DNA from: Limimaricola soesokkakensis
GTDB lineage: Bacteria > Pseudomonadota > Alphaproteobacteria > Rhodobacterales > Rhodobacteraceae
NCBI RefSeq assembly: GCF_900172345.1
Contig: NZ_FWFY01000012.1
Span: 1 to 64,000 of the forward strand
Direction of reading: 5' to 3'
Length of the DNA stretch: 64,000 nucleotides
The notes under the pieces are model-generated. The model ran no database searches. It had not been told where the DNA came from and worked only from the letters and a program-made list of their open reading frames with translations. Positions 25,078 to 34,314 of the stretch are shown piece after piece. Position 1 is the first letter of the stretch. Each line of letters begins with the position of its first letter. The position numbers and the translations under genes are program-made.

Positions 25078-27315
25078 TCAGTGGTAGGCGTAGCTGCTAC
25101 TATAGCCGTCGAGATCTTGGGCGGTGTCGACCATGGTCAGCACCGTTCCCAGCGGCGCCACGCCGATGTTCTTGAGCATCACCAGCCCCTGCGCCACGAC
25201 CCGGCGCGGCGTGCGTTTCCAGCGCACCAGATAGACCACGTGATCGACCGCCAGGGCGATGCTCAGGCTGTCGGACATCGCCAGAACCGGCGGCGCGTCG
25301 ACGATCACCATGTCGTAGCGCTGCTTCAGCGCCTCGATCAGCTCGCCGATGCAACTGGCCTCGATGCCGTCCGAGAGCAATGTGTCGTGCTCGCCGACCC
25401 CGGAGATGTCGAATCGCAGGCTGTCCGACCGGGCGATGGCCGCATCGAGCGAGGCCTCGCCCATCAGGTGATCCGACAGGCTGGCCTGCGACACCGCCCC
25501 CACCTCGTCATGCAGCACGGGCCGCCGGGTATCGAGGTCGATCAGCACCGTCGAGACGCCGGAGCGGGCATAGGACTGCGCCAGCGCCAGCGCGGTGGTG
25601 GTCTTGCCCTCGTCCGGCACCGAGGAGAGCAGCATGACGCTGCGCGGCCCGGCGGTGGCGGCGATACGCGTCGCGATCACGGTGCGCAGCTGCCGCACCC
25701 GTTCGCCAAGGAAGGAATACGAGCCCTTGTCGAGATGCGCGAGCACGTGACGCGGCTGGCGGATCCGGTCGGCGGGCAGCATCGACAGCACCTTGAGGCC
25801 GGTCGCCCGCTCCAATTCGACAGCGCGGCGGAAGCCCGCGCTCATCAGCTCCATCAGGAGCGCCGAGATCAGGCTGAAGGTCAGGCCCAGCGTGCCGCCG
25901 AAAGCGGTCATCAGAACGGGGCGCGGCGCCGAGGGTCCGGTCGGGATCAACGCCGGGTTCAGAAGCTTGGCCTCGGCGCGCTGGATCTCGGCCTGCGCCC
26001 GGATCTCGCCCAGACGTGTCAGCAGATCCTCGAACCCGGTGCGCGCCGCCTCGGCCTCGCGTTCGAGCTGACGCAGCTGAAGCGACGAGGTCGACATGTC
26101 CGAGAGCCGCTGTTCCAGCGCCTCGACATCGCGGCCGAGCGAGGCCTCGCGCCCCAGCAGCACCTCGATCTCGTTGCGGTAGGATTGGGCGATATTGGCC
26201 ACCTCGGCCGCGATCGCCGCCTCGATCCGGCCGATATCCGAGGCGATGTCACGCCGGTCGGGATGGTTCTCGCCCAGCGTCGCCGAGAGCCGCGCATCCT
26301 CGCGCAGCATCTCGTCGCGCTGCTGGCGCAGCGACACGAGGTAGTCGGAGGACTGGGTTTCGGCAGCGATGGTCGGGCCGCGTTCGGCGATCAGCGTATC
26401 TATCTGCTGCAGCCGCGCCTCTTGATTGGCGCGCTCCGAGCGCGCCATGGCCAGCTGCTGGTTCAACTCGGCGAGCTGCTGCTGGACCACCTCGACCGAG
26501 GCGCCGGCGGTGTCGAGCAGCTCTCTCTTGTAGGTCTCGGCCGCGGCCTCGGCGGCCACCACCTCGCCGCGCCGGCGCTCGACCTGCTGCGACAGCCATT
26601 GCGTGGCGTTCTCGGCCACCCTTTGGCGGTCGAGCAGCTGCTCGGCGATGTAGGTCTCGGCCAGACCGTTAACGACCAGTGCCGAAAGCTCGGGATCGCC
26701 GGTCTGCAACGCGATCTGGATCACGTAGGAATCGCCGACCCGGTTGATGAACATGCCCGATTGCAGCGCCGTGACGATCCGGCTGAGGCGCCGCCGTTCT
26801 TCCGAGATCAGCGGCGCGTCATCGCCCTGCGCCGCGGGCGTCGCGGGCGCGACCAGCCCCCGCACCGCCTGCTTGGCGCCGCCGATGATCCGCGCCACGG
26901 GGCCGGGCTCGGCATTGGCCGGATCGATCCCGGCGAAGCGGGCGACGCCGATCTGCTCCACCACCCGTTCGAGCAGCGCCGACGAGCGCAGGCTGGCCAC
27001 CTCGCTCTCGAGGATCGCGGTGTTGAGCTGCAGGTCCGAGACCACCTCCTCGCGCGCCGAGACCACCTGCTGTTGGCGCGGGTCGAGCATCACCGTCGCC
27101 TGGGCGGTATAGCGCACCGGCTTGGTGATCGTCATCGCGAAGAACAGCGCCGCCGCAGCGAGGGTCCAGAACAGCACGAACCACTTGCGGCGCCACAACG
27201 CGCCGATCAGCTCACGCAGATCGACGCTCTCCTCATGGGTGTGTACCGCATCCTCCTGCCGACGCGCGGAGGACAGGAACGTCCCGTGATTGAATGCGCT
27301 GTTATCGGTCGCCAT
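25078..27315 (-). CDS. Wzc/ExoP-type polysaccharide copolymerase with bacterial tyrosine kinase domain
   Basis: A 745-residue inner-membrane protein. The N-terminal Wzz domain has a first transmembrane segment (about 45-65); a long periplasmic coiled coil (about 240-440) follows, then a second segment (about 475-500). The C-terminal BY-kinase domain (about 530-735) has the Walker A' motif SSVPDEGKTTTAL, Walker A-prime-like VLIDLDTRRP and Walker B MVIVDAPP. The short tail SSSYAYH carries only two tyrosines, versus the larger clusters of many Wzc proteins. It should control EPS chain length and link the polymerase to the ExoF-type exporter through cycles of autophosphorylation. GAAGAGGG precedes the ATG, and a good terminator follows. 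Confidence 0.93.
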   Translation of the reverse strand: MATDNSAFNHGTFLSSARRQEDAVHTHEESVDLRELIGALWRRKWFVLFWTLAAAALFFAMTITKPVRYTAQATVMLDPRQQQVVSAREEVVSDLQLNTAILESEVASLRSSALLERVVEQIGVARFAGIDPANAEPGPVARIIGGAKQAVRGLVAPATPAAQGDDAPLISEERRRLSRIVTALQSGMFINRVGDSYVIQIALQTGDPELSALVVNGLAETYIAEQLLDRQRVAENATQWLSQQVERRRGEVVAAEAAAETYKRELLDTAGASVEVVQQQLAELNQQLAMARSERANQEARLQQIDTLIAERGPTIAAETQSSDYLVSLRQQRDEMLREDARLSATLGENHPDRRDIASDIGRIEAAIAAEVANIAQSYRNEIEVLLGREASLGRDVEALEQRLSDMSTSSLQLRQLEREAEAARTGFEDLLTRLGEIRAQAEIQRAEAKLLNPALIPTGPSAPRPVLMTAFGGTLGLTFSLISALLMELMSAGFRRAVELERATGLKVLSMLPADRIRQPRHVLAHLDKGSYSFLGERVRQLRTVIATRIAATAGPRSVMLLSSVPDEGKTTTALALAQSYARSGVSTVLIDLDTRRPVLHDEVGAVSQASLSDHLMGEASLDAAIARSDSLRFDISGVGEHDTLLSDGIEASCIGELIEALKQRYDMVIVDAPPVLAMSDSLSIALAVDHVVYLVRWKRTPRRVVAQGLVMLKNIGVAPLGTVLTMVDTAQDLDGYSSSYAYH

Positions 27316-27507
27316 GCCTGACCCTCTTCGATCAAATACCGCTTACAAATTAGTCTCATCGCAAAAGCCCGACCTGCCCCCGCCGAACCTCGTTGCACTC
27401 GGGCGGGGGAGACGGATAGAGCATGGACACCTCCCCGAACTGGATGTCCACATGTCAGTGAAGTTTATTTCGTATTCGCCGCATGGTTGCGGCACCCGGC
27501 CTCGCTC

Positions 27508-28965
27508 ATGAGCCGCGAAAGCCACTCGAACAGGCGCGGTGATGGCGGCGGCGGCGGCGGCGCCGTCATCTCGATGCTGGGGCTGACCTCGCAGCAGATC
27601 GCCTCTTTCGTGATCACCCTGCTGGCGGCGGGCTTTCTCAGCGCGGCGGATTACGGGGTCTACACGCTGGCGATCGTCTTCGTCGAGTTCGTGGTGATGC
27701 TGACCTATACCGGCTATTTCCACTTCGTCGTGACCTCCGACTCCGAGGAGGAGGCGCTGCTCTCGACTATGTTCTGGATCATGACCGGCATCGGCGCCGT
27801 GGGCGGCCTGCTCCTAGTGATCTTCGCGGGTCCGCTCGCGGCGCTGTTCGACGCGCCCGAACTGGCGCCGGTGCTGCGGCTGTTCGGGGTGATGCAGCCC
27901 TTCGCCTCGGCGATCGGCTGGGCCTCGGCCGCGCTCACCCGTGCCGGGTCGATGCGGCGCTACTTCCTGATCCTGATCGCCACCAATCTCGGCGGCCTCG
28001 CGGGCGGCTGCATGGTGCTGGTGTTGTGGCAGTCGCTCTATGCGCTGGTCGCCTACCGCGCGATTCGCATCGTTCTGGGCGTGGCGATGTTCGGCATGGC
28101 GGTGCCAAGGCTACCGCGCTGGCGCTTCGACACGGCGCTGGCGCGCGAGGCCACCAGCTATGCCGGCGGCCTCTATGGCTCGCGGCTTTTGGGCTTCTTC
28201 TCGACCTTCGGCGCGGACCTGATCCTCGCCTTCCTGTTTAGCACTGCTGAGGCGGGGCTCTACCGCTTTGCCAACCGCCTCGCCATGGCTTCCGTCGACA
28301 TCGTCGCGCAGCCGCTGCGCAGCTTCGCGCTCAAGCGGTTCGGCGAGGCGGCGCGTGGCGGCCGGCCCTTGAGCGCGGAAGTGGCAGGGTTTCTGGGCGC
28401 GAACGTCTTCCTGATGGGTGGCGTGGCGATCACCATCGCGGTGCTGGGCGAAAGCCTCGTCGGCACGCTGTTCCGCCCCGAATACCTCGCAGCGCTCGCG
28501 GCGCTGCAGGCGCTGGCGGTGCGCGCGGCGGGGTTGGCCGGGAACCATCTGATCGAGCCGGTCTTCGCGGCTCGGCACGCGAACCGGATCGGCATGTATT
28601 ACAACATGGTCTGGACCGCGATCATGCTGGCGGCGATCCTCGCCTTCTCGGGCCAGGGGCTGGTGGCGCTGGCCAGCGCGCAGGCGGCGGTGGCGGTGCT
28701 GTCCTCGGTCTCGGCGCTTTGGGTGATCGGCCGGCATGGCAAGGTGGCGCTGCGCCCGGCGCTGCGCAACGCCGCGATCGCGCTGGTACTGCTGGCGGTC
28801 TACGCGGTGGCGCTGGAAACCGGCTGGGCGGCGATCTCGATGCTGCTGAACGACGACACGCTGCGGCTGGCCGGTGGCATGGCGCTGGCGCTGGGGCTGG
28901 CGGGCGTCGCCTCGCTGGCCGCGACCCGCAGCCGGGTGTTCAGCTTCCGGCTCTTCGCGGGCTGA
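27508..28965 (+). CDS. Wzx-like polysaccharide flippase
   Basis: An inner-membrane protein of about 485 residues with 12-14 hydrophobic segments and the Polysacc_synt/MATE-like pattern. It begins with a helix after the Gly-rich stretch (GGGGGGAVISMLGLTSQQ), has the FLSAADYGVYTLA motif in the second helix, and YGSRLLGFFSTFGADL mid-protein. It would move the lipid-linked repeat unit to the periplasmic face. ATG 27508 is a compromise start; TTG 27487 is possible and neither has a clear ribosome-binding site. The gene is divergent from the Wzc-like gene across a 192-bp shared promoter region and ends 3 bp before the convergent glycosyltransferase gene. Confidence 0.85.
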   Translation: MSRESHSNRRGDGGGGGGAVISMLGLTSQQIASFVITLLAAGFLSAADYGVYTLAIVFVEFVVMLTYTGYFHFVVTSDSEEEALLSTMFWIMTGIGAVGGLLLVIFAGPLAALFDAPELAPVLRLFGVMQPFASAIGWASAALTRAGSMRRYFLILIATNLGGLAGGCMVLVLWQSLYALVAYRAIRIVLGVAMFGMAVPRLPRWRFDTALAREATSYAGGLYGSRLLGFFSTFGADLILAFLFSTAEAGLYRFANRLAMASVDIVAQPLRSFALKRFGEAARGGRPLSAEVAGFLGANVFLMGGVAITIAVLGESLVGTLFRPEYLAALAALQALAVRAAGLAGNHLIEPVFAARHANRIGMYYNMVWTAIMLAAILAFSGQGLVALASAQAAVAVLSSVSALWVIGRHGKVALRPALRNAAIALVLLAVYAVALETGWAAISMLLNDDTLRLAGGMALALGLAGVASLAATRSRVFSFRLFAG

Positions 28966-28968
28966 GGA

Positions 28969-30051
28969 TCAGCCCGCGAACCAGCGGTCGAGATGCGCCA
29001 GCATCCGCGCCGCCGCTTCGTCCCAGGTGAAGGCGGCGGCGCGGGCCCGGCCGGCCCGCTCGAGCGTCTCGCGCCGCGCGGGATCGCGGGCCAGCGCCGC
29101 CAGCGCCGCGACCCATGCGGCCGGGGCATTCGCCTGCAGGATCAGCCCGGCCTCGCCCACCACCTCCGGCAGGGCACCGCGATCCGACACCACCGCCACG
29201 CAGCCGCAGGCCATGCCCTCGAGCGCCGGCAGGCCGAAACCCTCTTCGAACGACGGCATGCAGACCGCCAGCGCCGTCTGGTACAGCGCCGCCAGCTCCG
29301 CGTCGCTGACGAAACCCGCGAAAAGGACGTTCGGCCCGGGACGATGCCCGGCGGCGAGGAAATCCTCCCGGGTCGACTTGCCCACCAGCACCAGCCTTGT
29401 GCCGGCCAGCGCCGGATGCGCGAAGGCGCGCAGCAGCAGGTCGATGTTCTTGTGCGGCAGCAGGCTCGCCAGCGCCACGCAATAGCCCCGGGGCGCCAGC
29501 CCGAGCCGGTCGCGCAGCCCGGGATCGGGGGCGACCCGACCGACCTCGCCGAGACCGCAATGCACCACGCCGATCCGCTCGGGCGCGCCGAGACCGATCC
29601 CCAGCAGTTCATTGCGCGAATGCTCCGACACGGTGAGCAGATAATTGCCCCGCGCCCCGGCCCGGCGCGACAGCAGCCGCCGCCACGCGCCGGTGGCGCG
29701 CCCATAGGAGCGCGGCGTGGTGAAGACATGCGCGTCGTGCAGCATCGTCACGTAGCCGGTGCCGCGCAGCGGTACGGTGTTGAAGAAACCCGCCACCACC
29801 CCCTCGCGCCGCAGCGCCGGAAGATCGCGCTGCTCCCAGCCGATGCCGCTGCCGCGACCGGTGACGCGATGGGGCAGCCCGCGATCGCTTGCCGCCCCGG
29901 CCAGTCCCGGCGGCACCGCCACCTTGACCTGCCAGCGCCCCTCGCTGCGGGCCAGCGCGGCGGTCAGCTCGGCGGCAACGGCGTTGACGGCCGTGACCGG
30001 CCCCGCGAGGAACCGGCCATTGACGAAGAGGCGGCGCGGCACGGTGTTCAT
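28969..30051 (-). CDS. GT4-family glycosyltransferase
   Basis: A 360-residue GT-B enzyme. It starts RRLFVNGRFLAGPVTAVNA, has LASLLPHKNIDLL at the start of the second domain, and carries SFEEGFGLPALEGMACGC, the E-x7-E donor-binding block of family GT4. It would add a sugar during EPS repeat-unit synthesis. The start is fixed by context: ATG 30051 overlaps the TGA of the upstream acyltransferase as ATGA, implying translational coupling. A longer open frame upstream only covers the acyltransferase in another frame. Donor sugar is unknown. Confidence 0.9.
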   Translation of the reverse strand: MNTVPRRLFVNGRFLAGPVTAVNAVAAELTAALARSEGRWQVKVAVPPGLAGAASDRGLPHRVTGRGSGIGWEQRDLPALRREGVVAGFFNTVPLRGTGYVTMLHDAHVFTTPRSYGRATGAWRRLLSRRAGARGNYLLTVSEHSRNELLGIGLGAPERIGVVHCGLGEVGRVAPDPGLRDRLGLAPRGYCVALASLLPHKNIDLLLRAFAHPALAGTRLVLVGKSTREDFLAAGHRPGPNVLFAGFVSDAELAALYQTALAVCMPSFEEGFGLPALEGMACGCVAVVSDRGALPEVVGEAGLILQANAPAAWVAALAALARDPARRETLERAGRARAAAFTWDEAAARMLAHLDRWFAG

Positions 30052-31097
30052 CGCCAGCCCAGATAGGCTGCGACCCGCAGCCGGTCGGCCAGCATGGCCG
30101 CCACGAGCGGCGCGATTACCCCGATGACCGTGGCCAGCGCGATGATCAGCGAGGCGTTGGTCAGACCAAGCTCCAGCATCACGATGCGCACCCCGGCGGT
30201 GAACAGGATATGGGTGACGAAGATCGGCATGGTGTTGCGCCCCACCAGCGCCAGCGCCGCGCCGAGCGCGGCGCCGTCCCGTGCCGCGCCGATCGCATAG
30301 GCCAGTCGCATCGCGACCACCGGCCCCGCCAGCAGCGCCGGGATATAGAGCGGCGCGAAGGCGGCATAGCCCGGGATCGGGTCGGCCGCGTCGACCCAGG
30401 CATAGGCGAGCGTCGCGACCATCACCCCGGTCGCGAGCGCGACCCAAGCGGGCGCCAGCAGCCGCTCGAACCCGGCGCGGCCCACCATCGCGGCCACGAG
30501 ATAGATCGCGATGAAGCGCAGTGAGGTGCGGATCCAGTCCATCTGCGGATCGAGATCCGGCAGCAGGTACCCCGACGCGAAGAGCACCGCCGCAAGCGCG
30601 ACGGTCGCCGGGCGGGAAAAGGCCGAGGTCAGCTTCAGCAGGATCATCCCGAGCAAGAGCGCATAGAGAAACCACATCACCGACGGCGGCTTCCACAGGA
30701 TGTCGAGGACGGCATAGCCCTTGAGCGGCGTGTTCACGTAACCGCTCATCGCGAAATGGATCGTCTTGAGCAGTACCGACCACAGCAGGTACGGCCAGAT
30801 CACCCGCATGAAGGCCATGCTCCAGAACTCGGGCCAGCTGCGCTTGCGGATCGACCCGGCCAGCAGACCGGCCAGTATGAAGAACAGCGCCATATGCGTG
30901 GTATAGATCGAGAGCAGCTCGAACCGGTGGATCTGCGTGTCGTGCCCGGCATTCATGACGCCGTAGAGCGCGTGCCCCCAGACCACGAGCACCATGCCGA
31001 TGCCGCGCGCGATGTCGATGCGCGCGTCGCGCGCCGCCGCCTTGGACAGCCCCGCGCTTGCCGGGATCGAGGTAGCTTCCCTCGCCAGCGCCGTCAT
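30048..31097 (-). CDS. Acyltransferase family 3 membrane protein (no SGNH domain)
   Basis: A 349-residue polytopic membrane protein with about ten hydrophobic segments. ARIDIARGIGMVLVVWGHALY is the conserved first helix of acyltransferase family 3 (the H is the catalytic candidate), and PSVMWFLYALLLGM is the conserved WFL motif. Unlike the acyltransferase at 6437-8431 it has no periplasmic SGNH domain. It is probably an O-acyl (acetyl or succinyl) transferase decorating the EPS. Its start overlaps the stop of a 44-codon ORF (ATGA), and its stop overlaps the start of the next glycosyltransferase (ATGA). These three form a tightly coupled operon. Confidence 0.87.
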   Translation of the reverse strand: MTALAREATSIPASAGLSKAAARDARIDIARGIGMVLVVWGHALYGVMNAGHDTQIHRFELLSIYTTHMALFFILAGLLAGSIRKRSWPEFWSMAFMRVIWPYLLWSVLLKTIHFAMSGYVNTPLKGYAVLDILWKPPSVMWFLYALLLGMILLKLTSAFSRPATVALAAVLFASGYLLPDLDPQMDWIRTSLRFIAIYLVAAMVGRAGFERLLAPAWVALATGVMVATLAYAWVDAADPIPGYAAFAPLYIPALLAGPVVAMRLAYAIGAARDGAALGAALALVGRNTMPIFVTHILFTAGVRIVMLELGLTNASLIIALATVIGVIAPLVAAMLADRLRVAAYLGWR

Positions 31098-31228
31098 TGC
31101 GGCGCCCCCCGGCCGTCGCGGATCAGCGCCGCGGGCAGGCCGCCGATCGGAAAGCTTCGATGCGACTGCGGCTCTGGCCGGATGCCGGAGGTGCCGCCTT
31201 CAACGCTGCGGGTCACGGTCTGTCTCAT
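31094..31228 (-). CDS. 44-residue ORF coupled to the acyltransferase gene
   Basis: The ATG at 31228 has GAGGG and AGAG just upstream. The frame of 44 codons ends with TGA overlapping the ATG of the acyltransferase gene. The peptide is polar and basic (starts MRQTVTRSVEGGTSG, ends IRDGRGAPQ) with no membrane segment, and no family is recognised. It may be a leader that couples translation, or a small protein of the EPS operon. The good ribosome-binding site and exact stop-start overlap are the only support. Confidence 0.45.
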   Translation of the reverse strand: MRQTVTRSVEGGTSGIRPEPQSHRSFPIGGLPAALIRDGRGAPQ

Positions 31229-31325
31229 TTCTCTACCCTCGAACACTCGTGAAAAAGACTGTTTGCGGCCTGCGGACCTCGACGCATGGGGGCATGGCGC
31301 GGCATGGTGCCCGGCCGGGGATCGG

Positions 31326-32435
31326 TCAGGCGCCGATGGCCGCGAGGCTGCGCCGAATTCCTTGCTGGAAGGCCTCTTCGGTGAAATGCCCGGCCCGCGC
31401 GACGCAGGCCTCGGGCCCGGCACCGGCCAGCCCGGAGGCCTCGAAACGCTCGACCGCATCGACCAGCGCCTCGACGCTCTGGTCGCGAAAGAACAGCCCG
31501 GTTTCGCCCTCGACCACCGAGTCGAGGATGCCGCCCCGGCCATAGGCGATCACCGGCCGGCCCGAAGCCATGGCCTCGATCGGCACGATGCCGAAATCCT
31601 CCTCGCCCGGAAAGATCAGCGCCCGGCAGCGCGCGAGATGGTCCTTCAGCACCTCGAACGGCGCCTTGCCCAGAAAATGCGTGCGCGGCCCGGCCATGGA
31701 TCTGAGCCGCGTCACCGTGCTGTCGGGCCCGCCGATCACCACCAGCGGCTTGTCGAGCCGCCGAAACGCCTCGATCGCCAGATCGGGCCGCTTGTAGGGG
31801 GCCAACTCTCCCGCCCAGAGGTAGAAATCGCCCAGCTCGCCGGGCCGTGCGGGCGCGAAATCCTGCACCGCGACCGGCGGCGGCACCACCTCGGCCTCGC
31901 GGCGCCAATACTTGCGGATCCGGTCCGCCACGTGGTTCGAATTGGCCGCGAAGCCATCGACACGCGCGGCGCTGGTGACGTCCCATTGCCGAAGCGACGG
32001 CGCCAACAGCGGCATCATCGCCCGCGTCACCCGCCCCGCCCCGTCGCGATAGACGTGGTACTGGTCCCACAAATAGCGCATCGGCGAATGGCAGTAGCAC
32101 AGATGCGGCGCGTCCGGCGGCGCGATCACGCCCTTGGCCGGGCCGGCCTCGGACGAGATCACCAGATCGTAGCCGGACAGGTCGATCTCCTCGAGCGCCC
32201 GTGGCATCAACGGCAGGTATTTCTGGTAGTGCCTGCGCGCCATCGGCAGCCGGGCGATGCGGCTTTCGGTGATGCGGTGCCGCGTCAGCGTGGCGCTGAG
32301 CTTCGACGGGTCCGCGACATGGGTGAAGATGTCGGCCCCGGGGAACATCCGGCACAGGGATTCGATCACCCTTTCGCCGCCACGCATCCCCACGAGCCAG
32401 TAATGGATGATCGCGACCCGGCGCGTCTCGCTCAT
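31326..32435 (-). CDS. GT4-family glycosyltransferase (WbaZ/mannosyltransferase-like)
   Basis: This 369-residue GT-B enzyme begins VAIIHYWLVGMRGGERV, the nucleotide-sugar glycosyltransferase opening with a Gly-rich loop. It has LCYCHSPMRYLWDQY, typical of WbaZ-like mannosyltransferases, and FPGEEDFGIVPIEAMASGRPV as the E-x7-E donor site. GDP-mannose is a possible donor, which would fit ManC and the phosphomannomutase-like enzyme elsewhere in the window; this is inference. ATG 32435 overlaps, as ATGA, the stop of a 14-codon leader ORF. It is the first full-length gene of the minus-strand run after the shared leader element. A 98-bp gap separates it from the 44-codon ORF. Confidence 0.88.
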   Translation of the reverse strand: MSETRRVAIIHYWLVGMRGGERVIESLCRMFPGADIFTHVADPSKLSATLTRHRITESRIARLPMARRHYQKYLPLMPRALEEIDLSGYDLVISSEAGPAKGVIAPPDAPHLCYCHSPMRYLWDQYHVYRDGAGRVTRAMMPLLAPSLRQWDVTSAARVDGFAANSNHVADRIRKYWRREAEVVPPPVAVQDFAPARPGELGDFYLWAGELAPYKRPDLAIEAFRRLDKPLVVIGGPDSTVTRLRSMAGPRTHFLGKAPFEVLKDHLARCRALIFPGEEDFGIVPIEAMASGRPVIAYGRGGILDSVVEGETGLFFRDQSVEALVDAVERFEASGLAGAGPEACVARAGHFTEEAFQQGIRRSLAAIGA

Positions 32436-32476
32436 GCCGTCCGGCCCGTCGGTCGCCTGTGGATCATGCTCATCAT
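32432..32476 (-). CDS. 14-residue leader ORF coupled to the glycosyltransferase gene
   Basis: ATG 32476 follows GAAGGG by 5-8 nt. The frame (MMSMIHRRPTGRTA) ends in TGA overlapping the glycosyltransferase ATG. It starts at the same position relative to the shared leader element as the likely original start of the ExoY-type gene. It is probably a translation-coupling leader rather than a functional protein. Confidence 0.35.
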   Translation of the reverse strand: MMSMIHRRPTGRTA

Positions 32477-32483
32477 CGTCACC

Positions 32484-32507
32484 CTTCAAACCGTCATCAC
32501 TCGAAAA
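32484..32507 (-). promoter_or_regulatory. Shared EPS leader element, copy B
   Basis: On the minus strand TTTTCGAGTGATGACGGTTTGAAG precedes the ribosome-binding site and ATG of the 14-codon leader. The first 16 bases match copy A (24661-24676) exactly, and the flanking CGGTTTxAAGG also matches. Confidence 0.55.
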
Positions 32508-32943
32508 CCACAGGCAGACTTGCCCGGCCCGGCCGCGCCCCGCAACCCCGCCGCATCGCAGCAAAGCCGGTTTGTCGCCAGGCTTTTTCGCCTGCCCGTT
32601 GCGGCGGCAACCGCCATTCGGGTGCGCAACTAAATGGTGATTTTATGATTATCAAGACAACTCAGAGAATAACACTCCAGGCTGGCCGATGCCGGGCCCC
32701 AACCGATGCCCTCCCTCGCTCTTTCTGGGGATGTCCGCTTCCGGTTCGATCTCGGCGGTGCATGCCGCCACGACACGAATCGGCTGCGCCTTCGCAGGGA
32801 CTTCGAACAAGGGCATCGCGCGGCACGAACCGACCTACCGGGACCTTGCGGCAAGGGCGCGGATGCGGCCTCTCGCCCCCCGCGTGCCGGATTGATCTCC
32901 GGGGGCGGAGGTCCGATGATCGCCCCCCGGGGAGGATCGGCAG
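32508..32943. promoter_or_regulatory. Divergent spacer between the EPS operon and the NtrC-like regulator
   Basis: No gene is supported. An AT-rich island at 32630-32670 is the likely promoter zone for one or both directions. Just before 32944, GGGGAGGATCGGCAG provides a strong ribosome-binding site for the regulator. Confidence 0.45.

Positions 32944-34292
<1,349 letters not shown>

Positions 34293-34314
<22 letters not shown>

Noticed and set aside
25081-27321. 746-codon plus-strand frame
   Set aside because: Exact antisense shadow of the Wzc-like gene, whose motifs are unmistakable.
28969-30783. 604-codon version of the glycosyltransferase
   Set aside because: The first ~240 codons are an out-of-frame reading of the acyltransferase gene; ATG 30051 with the ATGA overlap is the real start.
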